From Rebecca billardiae RCC1528 (taxonomy: Eukaryota > Haptophyta), in the NCBI GenBank assembly GCA_965240325.2, contig OZ251240.1, positions 1,240,001 through 1,304,000 on the forward strand: a stretch of 64,000 nucleotides of DNA. The letters run 5' to 3'. Of the stretch, positions 54,725-64,000 are shown piece after piece. A program made the position numbers and the translations under genes. Numbering within the stretch: position 1 is the first letter of the stretch; each line of letters opens with the position of its first letter. The notes under the pieces were generated by a model. That model searched no databases, was not told the origin of the DNA, and saw only the letters and a list, made by a program, of their open reading frames with translations.

Positions 54725-56233
54725 ATGACGATGAGATCCATCGGGCTGGCCTCCACACGCGATGGCCGCCAGGTGGGCGCGACGGGGTGGACGGGCGACG
54801 AGCAGAGCGCAACCGGCCAGCGTTCCGCGCAGCCGCAGCCGTCGGCTCGACCCTGCGCGCCTGCTTGGCAGGTGGCGGGCAACCGGCGCAGGACAGCACA
54901 GCAGCGGCGGCGAGCGGTGGGCATCTTCGCACTCGTCACCAACTTCGCCCTGGCCCTGGCATTGCACGCTGGGGTTGCCGAGGGGCGAAACAAGCTCGCC
55001 GAGCTGGTGAGCACCATGCTTCAGCCCAACGCCGCCTTTCAGCGGATCGTGACGTGGCGCAAGTGCGTGGTCGTGCTAAGCGCGCACGGTGAGTGGTCGC
55101 CATGCGTGGAGGGCCGCGTGCGACACCTAGCCGAGACCGTGCCCCAAGTCTGCGACGCGGTGGTGCTGCTGGATGTCACCAACGCGTCGATGCCGGTGCG
55201 TGCGATCGCACACGCAGCCTCGCGCTTGCTCACATGGCGGTCCAACCTGCATGTCGTGCCCTTCGACCAAGAGCACGTCCTCGGCATGCTTCTCGAGCGC
55301 GGCTACTCGCGCGAAGCGATGGTCGCGTTCAGCCCGTTCACCTCGGGGCTGTCGAAGGTGCTCTGGCTGGTGTGGGCGTCCATGCAGACCTACGAAGAGT
55401 TCTGGTACGCCGAGGGCGACGTACTGGTGCTCACGCCGTGGAGAACGATGCTGATGCAGGCGCACACACGCGGCCTGCTGGCCGCGAGGCGCGATGGCTC
55501 GCAATACCTGGTCACGCGCGAGTGCGAGACTGACACGAGCTGGTTCTGGGCCCTGGCGGACTGCACGCTCTGCCCGCGCCCGCCGCTGCCGACCGTGCAC
55601 TGCCTCCTCGCGCTGCACGGCGCGAGCCGAGGCTTGCTGCGCGCGACGGCCCTGGCACTGCGCTACGGACAGCTGCGCGGGCATCACGAGGCAATGCTGC
55701 CGTGGGCGTGCGACCGGCTCGTCACCAATTGCACGCGCATGGCGCTCGACTACGACGGGCTTATCACGGACACGACGGCTGTGCAGCGCATCGAGCGAGT
55801 CCAGCAGCGCGAACTGCTCGGCGAGGCGCGCCAATACGAGCTGCACGCGCGCAATCTGCCTGGCGGCTGGCCGGTGAATCGGCACGCCTACCCACGGCTG
55901 CCGCCCGAGCTCTTCCGGCTCAAGCCGACGAAGGCCGTCGTCATGCACCCGGTCAAGTGCCTGCCCGGCGGTCTGCCGCTGCCACCGCTGCCAGTGGTCG
56001 CCGCGCCATTCGCTCAGGAGGGGATGCCTGGCGGTTGGCGGGCAGCACCTGCTGCCCCTGCGACGAACAAAGCGCACGGCGGCTCCCATTCATCGGGCTC
56101 ATCCTCGTCTGAAAGCAGCCGCCATCATCACAGTATTCGTCGCCACTCCAGCCACCCCAGCCAAAGCAGCGGGCACTCATCGCGCCATCATCACTCTTCC
56201 TCCTCGTCGTCATTGCATCAGCACCATCAATAA
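54725..56233 (+). CDS. Type II membrane protein, possible glycosyltransferase
   Basis: 502 residues from the ATG at 54725. One hydrophobic anchor (AVGIFALVTNFALALALHAG, residues 64-83) is preceded by an Arg cluster, the Golgi type II layout. The lumenal region has CVVVLSAHGEW, VCDAVVLLDVTNA, WLVWASMQTYEEFWYAEGDVLVLTPW, and several Cys residues. The EGD in the last motif could play the part of a DxD metal site. I do not recognise the family. The tail (from about residue 450) is almost wholly Ser/His (HSSGSSSSESSRHHH...), a possible metal-binding or disordered region. The context of other polysaccharide enzymes in the window makes a glycosyltransferase reasonable, but unproven. Confidence 0.6.
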   Translation: MTMRSIGLASTRDGRQVGATGWTGDEQSATGQRSAQPQPSARPCAPAWQVAGNRRRTAQQRRRAVGIFALVTNFALALALHAGVAEGRNKLAELVSTMLQPNAAFQRIVTWRKCVVVLSAHGEWSPCVEGRVRHLAETVPQVCDAVVLLDVTNASMPVRAIAHAASRLLTWRSNLHVVPFDQEHVLGMLLERGYSREAMVAFSPFTSGLSKVLWLVWASMQTYEEFWYAEGDVLVLTPWRTMLMQAHTRGLLAARRDGSQYLVTRECETDTSWFWALADCTLCPRPPLPTVHCLLALHGASRGLLRATALALRYGQLRGHHEAMLPWACDRLVTNCTRMALDYDGLITDTTAVQRIERVQQRELLGEARQYELHARNLPGGWPVNRHAYPRLPPELFRLKPTKAVVMHPVKCLPGGLPLPPLPVVAAPFAQEGMPGGWRAAPAAPATNKAHGGSHSSGSSSSESSRHHHSIRRHSSHPSQSSGHSSRHHHSSSSSSLHQHHQ

Positions 56234-56893
56234 TAAGCCCTAAGGCGCTGCGACTCAGCTATTTATAATAAGTGACCTATTCGGCGCATTACACTCATCA
56301 GGTGGCCCGGCCCTGCCATGCAGTCCGGTCATAGAAACCGGGCGTACCGAAAATGATATATCTTATTTGCATTCCTGCGGCCGAATGAGCACCGTTGACA
56401 GGCCGGACAGGGCCCCAAGTAGGGTTGCTTACTGATGGATGGCCAGCAATAAGTGCCCCGGTGACGGGGTGCACGTTAAAATCAGCAGTACTTGTGCTAG
56501 TGATGAGTGATGATGACTACTGCTTCAGATCAGACTATTAATTTTCGTCATGGCCATTTACCCAGGCCGGAGACATATTTCCAATAGCTACGGGTGCATC
56601 CGGATCGCTCCCGGATGGCATGTCGTTCGATGGCCAGGGTCTGAAATGTGGGCGGTAAATACATATATGTAATACAATATAACTAGAGTCTGAACTATAG
56701 AGAAAGTGCTTGTTGCATGGCCCAAAAGGCAGCAAAAATTAAAATATCGTCATCGCTCTATCTGATCGTCGTCATCGATCTGGTTACAGTAGGCATCATC
56801 CTTCGGGGTCCGCCTCGACTGTCATGATGCAGTTTAAATTGCTGCAGTTTTGACACGAGTAGCTAGTGACGACGACGCTTATCAATGTCGTAG
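56234..56893. other. Intergenic region
   Basis: Lower-GC sequence after the membrane protein gene. No gene or RNA recognised. Confidence 0.45.
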
Positions 56894-57727
<834 letters not shown>

Positions 57728-58807
57728 TCACACAAGCATCGTGCTGGTGAGCGAGCTCGCAGGCGCGAATGGCGTGCTCACCAGCGCGCGGTTGCCGGGC
57801 TCCCGCAAGAACTGAATCAGCTCGCGCACGTGCGGCCGGTAGAAGCCGTCGAGCGCCGCCCGCTCGCGCTTGCCCAGCGTGGAGGCGCTGCCGCTCTGCA
57901 CGTTGTGGTGAGCCGCCGTCAGCAGCGCGCGGCGGGGGTGCGCGTCGGCGGCCGGGCGCGTGGGCGCGAGCGTGGCGTTGTCCGCGCGCGCGCTTCGTCG
58001 GCTTGCGTGGAGCCCGCGCTTGGGGCTGCCGCCGCCCTTGCGCGTGCCCAGCCGTAACGGCCGGCCGAAAAAATGCGCCAGGTCGCTCAGGACGCGCGCC
58101 GTCTGGGTCAGGTAACCGCCAAATGTAACGATGGCCACCTGCCGCGGGCCGAAGGCGCGGACCCACGCGCCGAGCTGCGGGGCGTAGAGCCCGCCGATCA
58201 GAGCGTCCCCGAACTCGCCGCCGAGCGTGTTGCACGCCGAGCCCCACAGCCGCCCCGAGCCGAGTGGCAGCTGGTGCCTCTGCGCGCACGCGGCCATTCG
58301 GCGGAGCGACTCGCGTGCCCACGTGCTCACGTCGAGCTTCGAGTGGTGGAAATGGCGGCCCTGGTGGTCGAACCAGCTGCGCGCGCGGTCCGTCGGGTTG
58401 CGCAGCACCACAACGATCCGCACCGCCGCGCTCGCGCGCGCGCTGAGGTACGTCTCTCGCGCGCGCTCCGCCGAGCCGATCACCTTCAGGTAGTCAGGCG
58501 TGGCGTCGATGGCGAAGAGGCTGGTGCCGAGGAGGAGCGGGCACGGGCGGAAGTGCTGGACGTAGTACTTGGCGCCGGCCGCGTACGTGCGGTCGAAGAA
58601 GTGCGTCTCCTTCGCGTAGTACGCCGGCTCGTTGGGCAGCGCGCGGCCGCCGCTCGCGCCGACAACAGTCCGCATCAGATCGGCGTAGAGCGACGTGGTG
58701 CCGGCCTTTTGCGCGCCGACGATGAGCACGGCGGGCAGAAGGTGGTGCGAGAGGCAGATTGAGCGCTGCGCCCGCGAGCTCGGCGCCGCCAAGACGCCCG
58801 GCGGCAT
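57728..58807 (-). CDS. Sulfotransferase, NDST-like (Sulfotransfer_1 type)
   Basis: 359 residues, single exon, ATG at 58807. The PAPS 5'-phosphosulfate loop is LIVGAQKAGTTSLY (residues 28-41). The 3'-phosphate motif is VVVLRNPTDRARSWF (132-146). NEPAYYAKETHFFD and DATPDYLKV fit the heparan-type N-sulfotransferase fold seen in NDST proteins and related carbohydrate sulfotransferases. It transfers sulfate from PAPS to a polysaccharide or glycan. The N-terminus is short (SICLSHHLLPAVLI), without a clear separate anchor, so an upstream exon with the Golgi signal may be missing. An Arg/Gly insert (about residues 250-285) departs from the family. Confidence 0.82.
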   Translation of the reverse strand: MPPGVLAAPSSRAQRSICLSHHLLPAVLIVGAQKAGTTSLYADLMRTVVGASGGRALPNEPAYYAKETHFFDRTYAAGAKYYVQHFRPCPLLLGTSLFAIDATPDYLKVIGSAERARETYLSARASAAVRIVVVLRNPTDRARSWFDHQGRHFHHSKLDVSTWARESLRRMAACAQRHQLPLGSGRLWGSACNTLGGEFGDALIGGLYAPQLGAWVRAFGPRQVAIVTFGGYLTQTARVLSDLAHFFGRPLRLGTRKGGGSPKRGLHASRRSARADNATLAPTRPAADAHPRRALLTAAHHNVQSGSASTLGKRERAALDGFYRPHVRELIQFLREPGNRALVSTPFAPASSLTSTMLV

Positions 58808-59153
58808 GCCTCACTCGCCCGGCGACGTCGACACGCGGCGCCGAGCCACTCAACTCGCCCGGGCGAAACCCGCCATGGATGAGCTCTGGCTTGTGCTTGC
58901 TCATGATCACGGCCAGTCCTGCATCTTCAATCTGAGCCGGCGCGCGCCGGACAACCGGCGTCTGACGTCTGCGGCCGTGATGGCTACTGGTACGGTAGTA
59001 ATCGTCTGATGCCTGATGAGTAGTCATCAGTACAGTACGTGGCAGCTCGACGACTCACACTACGTGTCGCCTGGTACGACGACTTCATCGCGAGCAGTGC
59101 GCTCTGAGCAGCATCGTCCTCGTCATCTCACGCGTCGCCAGCGGATCCTCATG
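58808..59153. other. Region between sulfotransferase and glycosyltransferase genes
   Basis: No gene recognised. It probably holds the promoter of the sulfotransferase and the 3' end of the GT gene (both minus). Confidence 0.4.
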
Positions 59154-62036
59154 TCATGGGGCCCGTGCCCGTGCCTGCGAGGCCCCCGCCCAGTGCGCGC
59201 GCGGCGGTGCGACGCTGCTTCGGTTGTGACCGCCCTGGGCGCTGACACTGCCGGCGGCGGCGGCGGCGCTGGAGCCCGTGACCGTCGCAAGGTCCGGCGC
59301 CAGCCGCGGCGAGCTCGACCCGCCGAGCGCGCCGCGCGCGGCCGCGGTGCCATGCCGGCTCGTGCCGCCGCTCCACCCACCGAGCTGCGCGCCGCCCGCC
59401 CCGCGGCCGCGAAGCAGCGGCGGCGCGCGTCGCGCCCGCTCGCCGCCTCCGCCGCCGTGCGCGCGCGCCGCCGCAGCCGCCGCCTCCTGCGGTCCGTCTG
59501 AGCGCAGGCGCCTGCCGCCGCTGCCGCGCCGGCGGGCGCGGCCGCTGCTGCTGCCGCGCCGCACGGCCAGCCGCGCCCCGCCGCCGCCGGGCGGCCGCAG
59601 CGCCTCCGTCGCCTCCGCCAGCTCGACAAACTTGCGCGCGAGACGTGGCGTGTTGTGCGTTTGCATCACGTGCCGGCGCGCCGCGACGCCGAGCTCGGCG
59701 CGCAGAGTCCGGTTGGAGAGGAGCTCGGCGAAGGCGGCCTTGATGCGCGGCAGCCCGGCGAGTCCGGTGCCCTTCCACTCGCCCGCGAACCGGCCGAAGA
59801 GCGCCACCAGGTTCCCCGGGTTCACCGTGCTCAGCACGGGCGTGCGGCAGTGAAATGCTTCGAGCCAAGAGATGGCTACTCCCTCGTGCACGCTCAGGTT
59901 CACGACAAACCACGCGCGCGCGAGCCGCTCCGCCTTGGCGGCCTCGGAGGTGACGTGGCCGAGGAACCGGAGGTTGGGCACCTCGCCGTCCGGGGGCGCG
60001 CGGAACGAGCCGGCGCCCGAGAAGTGCGACTTGCCCGCCGCGAAGAAGGTCACGTGCGGGAACGCCCGCGCGAGCTCGACGAGCAGCCATGGCCGCTTGT
60101 ATGGGTCGAGCCGCGCTAAAAATAGAACCTCTGGAGAAGGCGCCTCCATGCCGGGCGGCTTGGGCTCGAGCCGCGTGCCGTGGAGCGTGCACGGCGCGAT
60201 CGTGTTGGGCAGCTCGCGCACCAGCGCGCCGGGCGGCAGGCTGTACGCCTCCGGCACGCGGTCCGACAGCGCGGGGCCATAAGTCATGCCCACGCCGATG
60301 CGCGCGGTGCGCCACAGCTCGCGCGCGCTGCGCGCGTCCGGCGCCTGCGCGCCCTGCGCGCGCGCGTGCTCGCCGGGCACGACGAGGTGCTCGATGTTCT
60401 TGCGCTGGCGCTGCGTGCGCGGGTCGCGCGCCCAGAGCAGCACCGGCACGTGCGGCATGATGCTGTGCGCCGCCTTATAATTCGTGCGGTAGTCAATAAA
60501 CAGAAAATACGAAATTCGCGCCTTGTTGGTGAGGTACGCGCGCGCCCACGCGGTCGAGCCCGGACCGGACGTGGCGCCCTCGGCGTAGTTGCACAGGTTG
60601 ATGAGCGGCCAGCCGTGCACGAGCGTCTCGCCCTGCTGGTAGAACCGGCCGTCCAGCCGCTCCGCCATGCACGCCATCACATACACCACCGAAATACCCA
60701 GCTCGGGGTGCTGCTTAAAGAGCGTCCCAATCATTCGCGTCGAATACCCAAACCCGCCCATCCGCGCGACGCGCTCGTCGAAGAACTCGGTGGCGACGAT
60801 CGCGACGGTGACGGGGCGGCCGAAGGGCATGACCGGCACGCGCGCCGGCGGGCCGGCCAGCCCGTCCGCCGCCGCCGCCGCCGCGTCGCTCGCCGCCCGG
60901 AGCGCGCTCAGCTGGTTGAGAGAAAAGTGGCGACTGTCGCGCCGCAGCGCACGGAGGATCTCAGCCGCGCCCGACCCGAATTGCTTCAGCGTGTCGTCGC
61001 TCCAGTTGAGCCAGAGCCGCGTCGCCGGGCGGAGCCACGGCACGGGCTGCCCGTCCGCGCCGGCGGGCATCGTCCGGTGGATGTACTGCGCGCACCGCGC
61101 GCGCAGCTGCCGCGCCGAGTGCGAATGACTGCTGTCGACGCCGCCGTCGGCGTCGGCGTCGGCGCCGCCGCCGGGGCCCACCCCGCCGACGCCCGACTCC
61201 GGCGCGTACGGCCAGAGCGCGCCCATCCCGCGCTCGGCCTGGTAGATGAAGTTGAGCAGCACGTCGTCGCACTGCGCCCCCTGCTGCCCGCCGCCGCCTT
61301 TCGTCGGAGCGTTGGGCGCGCCGCCGCGCCCGCCGCTCGCGCCGCCCGCCGGCCCGCCGGCCGAGCCCGCCGCCGCGGTCAGGTCGACCCAGGCGCGCAG
61401 CTGGGCGTACTTGGGGCTGTTGTACAGCTCGAGCAGGCCCCTGTCGAGCGCCATCACCCGCGGCAGCATCAGGTTGCCCCGCTCGTACGAGCGCGAGTGG
61501 ATGGGTTCGTCGCGTGGACGACGTCGGCCCGGTGCCGAGCCGGCGCCGAGCACGCGGCCGGGCGGGCTGAAGGCGCGCGCGCACGTGGCGACGAGGCGGC
61601 GCGGCTCGGCGGCCCAGGGCTGGAGCACGGCGAGCACGAGCTCGGAGATCACCGACGCGCGCACGCGGTCGTCGAAGAGCACCACCGCCTCGGTGTGCAC
61701 GTGCTCGACGTGGGTAAAGCGGTTACTCAGTAAGTAAGTCCGTTCGTAGAGCACGCGAAGCGGCGCGCCGTGCTGCGCCTGGAGCGCGGCGAGGGTCATC
61801 GGCGGCGCGGCGTTGAGCAGCGCGCTCTCCAGCTCGGCGCGCGGCGCGTTCCACACGAGCAGCACCTTCTGGCAGCCGGGCGTTGTGCGGACGGCGCTGA
61901 TGCTGCGCGTCGCGCCGCCGTGCAAGAAGCGCTCGGCGCTCGCGGCGAGGAGGATGGCGGTGAACTGGACGACGCCCGCGAGGCCATGGCGCGTGGCGGC
62001 GGGCGCGGGCGCCGGCGCTAGCGCCTCGGCGGGCAT
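59154..62036 (-). CDS. Two-domain glycosyltransferase: GT64 (EXTL2-like) plus GT4
   Basis: 960 residues from the ATG at 62036. The frame stays open to another ATG at 62378, but that overlaps the divergent gene and encodes Arg-rich sequence. Residues about 20-240 are GT64-like: FTAILLAASAERF, CQKVLLVWNAP, LSNRFTHVEHVHTEAVVLFDDR (DDR at about residue 120 in place of the usual DDD), YERGNLMLPRVMAL and CDDVLLNFIYQ. The later part has ARIGVGMTYGPALSDRVPEA and then a GT4-type core: FLARLDPYKRPWLLVELARA (about 637), FFAAGKSHF, LRFLGHV and the E-x7-E-like region VHEGVAISWLEAFHCRTPVLS. EXT-like GT64 enzymes transfer GlcNAc or GalNAc, and GT4 enzymes are retaining transferases. The Arg/Gly-rich C-terminus is disordered. 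No clear signal anchor is visible, so a 5' exon may be missing. Confidence 0.8.
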   Translation of the reverse strand: MPAEALAPAPAPAATRHGLAGVVQFTAILLAASAERFLHGGATRSISAVRTTPGCQKVLLVWNAPRAELESALLNAAPPMTLAALQAQHGAPLRVLYERTYLLSNRFTHVEHVHTEAVVLFDDRVRASVISELVLAVLQPWAAEPRRLVATCARAFSPPGRVLGAGSAPGRRRPRDEPIHSRSYERGNLMLPRVMALDRGLLELYNSPKYAQLRAWVDLTAAAGSAGGPAGGASGGRGGAPNAPTKGGGGQQGAQCDDVLLNFIYQAERGMGALWPYAPESGVGGVGPGGGADADADGGVDSSHSHSARQLRARCAQYIHRTMPAGADGQPVPWLRPATRLWLNWSDDTLKQFGSGAAEILRALRRDSRHFSLNQLSALRAASDAAAAAADGLAGPPARVPVMPFGRPVTVAIVATEFFDERVARMGGFGYSTRMIGTLFKQHPELGISVVYVMACMAERLDGRFYQQGETLVHGWPLINLCNYAEGATSGPGSTAWARAYLTNKARISYFLFIDYRTNYKAAHSIMPHVPVLLWARDPRTQRQRKNIEHLVVPGEHARAQGAQAPDARSARELWRTARIGVGMTYGPALSDRVPEAYSLPPGALVRELPNTIAPCTLHGTRLEPKPPGMEAPSPEVLFLARLDPYKRPWLLVELARAFPHVTFFAAGKSHFSGAGSFRAPPDGEVPNLRFLGHVTSEAAKAERLARAWFVVNLSVHEGVAISWLEAFHCRTPVLSTVNPGNLVALFGRFAGEWKGTGLAGLPRIKAAFAELLSNRTLRAELGVAARRHVMQTHNTPRLARKFVELAEATEALRPPGGGGARLAVRRGSSSGRARRRGSGGRRLRSDGPQEAAAAAARAHGGGGGERARRAPPLLRGRGAGGAQLGGWSGGTSRHGTAAARGALGGSSSPRLAPDLATVTGSSAAAAAGSVSAQGGHNRSSVAPPRAHWAGASQARARAP

Positions 62037-62278
62037 CGGCTCCGCCGCTGGTGCTGCGCGGACGTGGAGCCCACCTGTCGCAGAGCGCGTGTGCGCCTGT
62101 GGATCCCCGGCGCGCAAGCGTTCTCGCCTGCCCGTGCAGTCCGGGAGCGACTCGAAACTCCGGCGCAGTCTTGACCGTTGGCGGCCTGGGAGCAGCGCGC
62201 CGGCGCGCTCAAAGGGGCGAGCGGCAGGAAGGGCGCCGTCGCTCGGCGTGGCGGCGCTCGCGCGCATCGATCGACGCG

Positions 62279-64000
62279 ATGGTGCCGGGCGCGCAGCAGC
62301 TCGTGGTCGAGGCGAGACGCCTCGCGCCCACCCCTCCGCCACTACACGCCGCCGCGCTGCCGCCCGACGTCGGCGCACGGCTGCGTGCGCTCAAGCGAGG
62401 CTCGCAGCCGCCGCCGCACGCGCCGCCGCAGCCGCCGAGCCGCCCGCTCGCCGTGCGCACGAACACCCGAGTGGACGCGGCCACGGCGGCGGAGGAGCGC
62501 GTGCGCGGCGCGGCGCTCGTCGCTCGCGCGCACGAGCTCGCCGATCGGCGCCGCGCCGACGAGCTCGCCGCCGCCGCCGTCGCGCGCGCGCGCGTCGCGG
62601 CTGCGCGCCGCGTGCGCGCGGCAGCGTTCGAGGCGTGGGCGGCGCTCGCGGCGCCGCGGCTGCAGTGGGTCCGGTCCGGCGCGCAGCGCGACCGGTTGGT
62701 GCTCGAGCGCGTCTTCGTCGGCTGGCGAGACGCGCACGCCGCGCGCCGCGCCGCCACGCTCGCCTATGCGCGCGCACTGCTGAAAGCGGTGCTCGGCGGC
62801 TGGCGGCGCGCGGCGGGCGCGCAGCGCGCGCGGCGCGTGGGGCTGCGCTCTGCGGAGATGCGCACGCGCGTGCTCGGCTTCGTGTGTGCGCGGCTCTGCG
62901 CGCAGGCGTGGCGCGGCTGGCTCGCGTACCACCGCCGTGCCGCCCGGCGATCGCACGGCCGCCGCGGCGGCGGCGGCGGCGCCTCGGCCGCCACCGCCGC
63001 CGCCGCCGCCGCCGCGGTTGCGGCCTCGTCGGGCGACGACTATAGCAGCAGTGGCGGCGGCGGCAGTGGCAGCAGCGGCGGCAGCAGCGAGGCGCGGGGG
63101 CCCGCGCGTGGCCGGCGGCGCGGCGACACGCGCGTCGCGCGCACCTACGCCGCCGTGCGCGGCGCGCGCCGCGCATTCGGTCGATGGGCGGCGGGCGGCG
63201 ACGGCAGCGGCGGCGGCGGCGCGCGCGCGGCGCCGCTGGCCGCGGCGGCGTGGGCGGCGCGCGCGTGCGCGACGGCGCTGCGAGCGTGGCTCGGCGCGGC
63301 GATCCGCGCGCGGCGCGCGTGCGGCGCGCGCACTCGCGCGCTCGCGCATGCCGCCGCGCGCGCGCCGCCGCTGCCGCCCGCTGCGCGAGCGCTGCGCGCG
63401 TGGGCGGCTGCGGGCGGCGCGCGGCGCGCGCGCACGCGCGGCGCGCGCGAGGTGGCGGCGCGGCGCGCTCGCGCGCACGGCCTCGCCACCTTTTTCGCCG
63501 CGCGCGCCGCGCGCGCCGCGCGCGCGCGCCTCGACGCCCGCGCGCGCGCGCGTGCCGCGCGCGCGGCGCGCGCGGTCGCCGCTCGCCTGTGGCGCGCGGC
63601 TGCGGCCGCGGCGCGCGGCCGCGCGGCGCGCGCGCGCACGGCGGCGGCGGCGGCGGCGACGGCTGCGGCGTGCGGCGCGCTGCGCGCGTGGCACGCTCGC
63701 GCACGCGACGTGGTGGGTGCGGCCGCCGCCGCCGCGCGCGTGCGCACGCACGTGCGCTCCGCGCGCGCGCGCGCGCTGGCGCGCGCGTGGGCGGCCGCGG
63801 CCGCGCGCGGCGCGGCCGCGCGCGAGGCGGCGGCGGTGCGCGCGGTCGCGGCCGCGGCACGCGGCGCGCGGCGCGCGGCGCTGTGGCGCGCGTGGCGCGG
63901 CGCGTTTGTGCTCGCGCGCGCCGAGTCGGACGCCGCGCGCCGCGGCGAAGCGCACTGGGCGGCGCGCGCCGCCGCCGCCGCGCTGCGCGCGGCCGCGGCC
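62279..64000 (+). CDS. Sfi1-like Trp-repeat protein (partial, runs off the window)
   Basis: From the ATG at 62279 this plus frame is open to the last base of the window (574 codons). Within an Ala/Arg-rich background, aromatic/Trp motifs recur at intervals: FEAWAAL, FVGWRDAH, LGGWRRAA, WRGWLAYH, FGRWAAGG, LRAWLGAA, LRAWAAAG, LRAWHARA, LWRAWRGAF. Spacing of about 25-60 residues with the pattern L/F-x-x-W fits Sfi1-type centrin-binding repeats, known from centriole and basal-body proteins. IQ-like repeats are an alternative. A Gly/Ser/Ala linker is at 62960-63110. It is divergent from the GT64-GT4 gene (242 bp between start codons). Because the region is about 80% GC and open in other frames too, I keep confidence moderate. 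Confidence 0.55.
   Translation, partial: MVPGAQQLVVEARRLAPTPPPLHAAALPPDVGARLRALKRGSQPPPHAPPQPPSRPLAVRTNTRVDAATAAEERVRGAALVARAHELADRRRADELAAAAVARARVAAARRVRAAAFEAWAALAAPRLQWVRSGAQRDRLVLERVFVGWRDAHAARRAATLAYARALLKAVLGGWRRAAGAQRARRVGLRSAEMRTRVLGFVCARLCAQAWRGWLAYHRRAARRSHGRRGGGGGASAATAAAAAAAVAASSGDDYSSSGGGGSGSSGGSSEARGPARGRRRGDTRVARTYAAVRGARRAFGRWAAGGDGSGGGGARAAPLAAAAWAARACATALRAWLGAAIRARRACGARTRALAHAAARAPPLPPAARALRAWAAAGGARRARTRGAREVAARRARAHGLATFFAARAARAARARLDARARARAARAARAVAARLWRAAAAAARGRAARARTAAAAAATAAACGALRAWHARARDVVGAAAAAARVRTHVRSARARALARAWAAAAARGAAAREAAAVRAVAAAARGARRAALWRAWRGAFVLARAESDAARRGEAHWAARAAAAALRAAAA

Noticed and set aside
62342-63955. Long minus-strand open frames (about 490-540 codons) opposite the Sfi1-like frame
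   Set aside because: Almost only Ala, Arg and Gly or Pro with no periodic motif. In 80% GC DNA stops are rare in every frame.

Overview
The window is nuclear DNA from a GC-rich eukaryotic microalga. Evidence: genes with GT-AG introns (donors mostly GTGCG), a cytosolic ribosomal protein gene (RPS16), a mitochondrial ClpX-like ATPase and an inner-membrane protease, and a SufC protein with a signal peptide followed by a transit-peptide-like stretch. That leader is the kind used by algae with a secondary plastid. A haptophyte is my best guess, but nothing here proves the lineage. One assembly gap of 200 N lies at 11828-12027.

Layout. 1-1511: multi-pass membrane protein with a TIR-like C-terminus (minus, cut by the window edge). 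2114-4764: long-inverted-repeat transposon. 4822-6597: ClpX-like ATPase. 7004-7843: MYND protein (minus). 7993-11827: secreted GH79 heparanase-like protein, cut by the gap. 13086-14031: RPS16 (minus). 14568-16177: PP2C phosphatase (minus). 17167-20043: PPR protein (minus). 20076-22358: two further inverted-repeat elements. 22373-23761: OB/CCCH/methyltransferase protein. 25320-29651: nested transposons, the inner one with two open frames. 29687-30829: sulfotransferase. 31181-32551: CLN3-like protein (minus). 33.4-35.6 kb: apparently empty. 35612-36936: Sel1/MYND protein with a broken frame (minus). 37226-38324: NMNAT (minus). 38556-39761: inverted-repeat element. 39822-40624: IMP2-like protease. 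40970-41881: SufC. 42.1-42.6 kb: compound microsatellite. 42861-45556: EGF/exostosin protein. 46426-47376: four-TM protein (minus). 49394-51160 and 52974-54391: two paralogous membrane proteins (minus). 54725-56233: type II membrane protein. 56.9-57.2 kb: TA/TG microsatellite. 57728-58807: second sulfotransferase (minus). 59154-62036: GT64-GT4 fusion (minus). 62279-end: Trp/Ala/Arg repeat protein, Sfi1-like, running off the window.

Two themes stand out. First, five separate inverted-repeat elements each end 14-60 bp upstream of a start codon (ClpX, PPR, methyltransferase, sulfotransferase, IMP2). Several have clean target-site duplications: 9 bp in one and 7 bp in three, one of which carries its own open frames. 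This looks like one or more transposon families that target 5' ends of genes. Second, five genes fit sulfated, glycosaminoglycan-like polysaccharide metabolism: GH79 hydrolase, GT47 exostosin, GT64-GT4 fusion and two sulfotransferases.

The remaining genes are housekeeping (ribosome, NAD synthesis, Fe-S assembly, mitochondrial proteolysis) or signalling. All exon boundaries were inferred by eye from reading frame, splice dinucleotides and family motifs.
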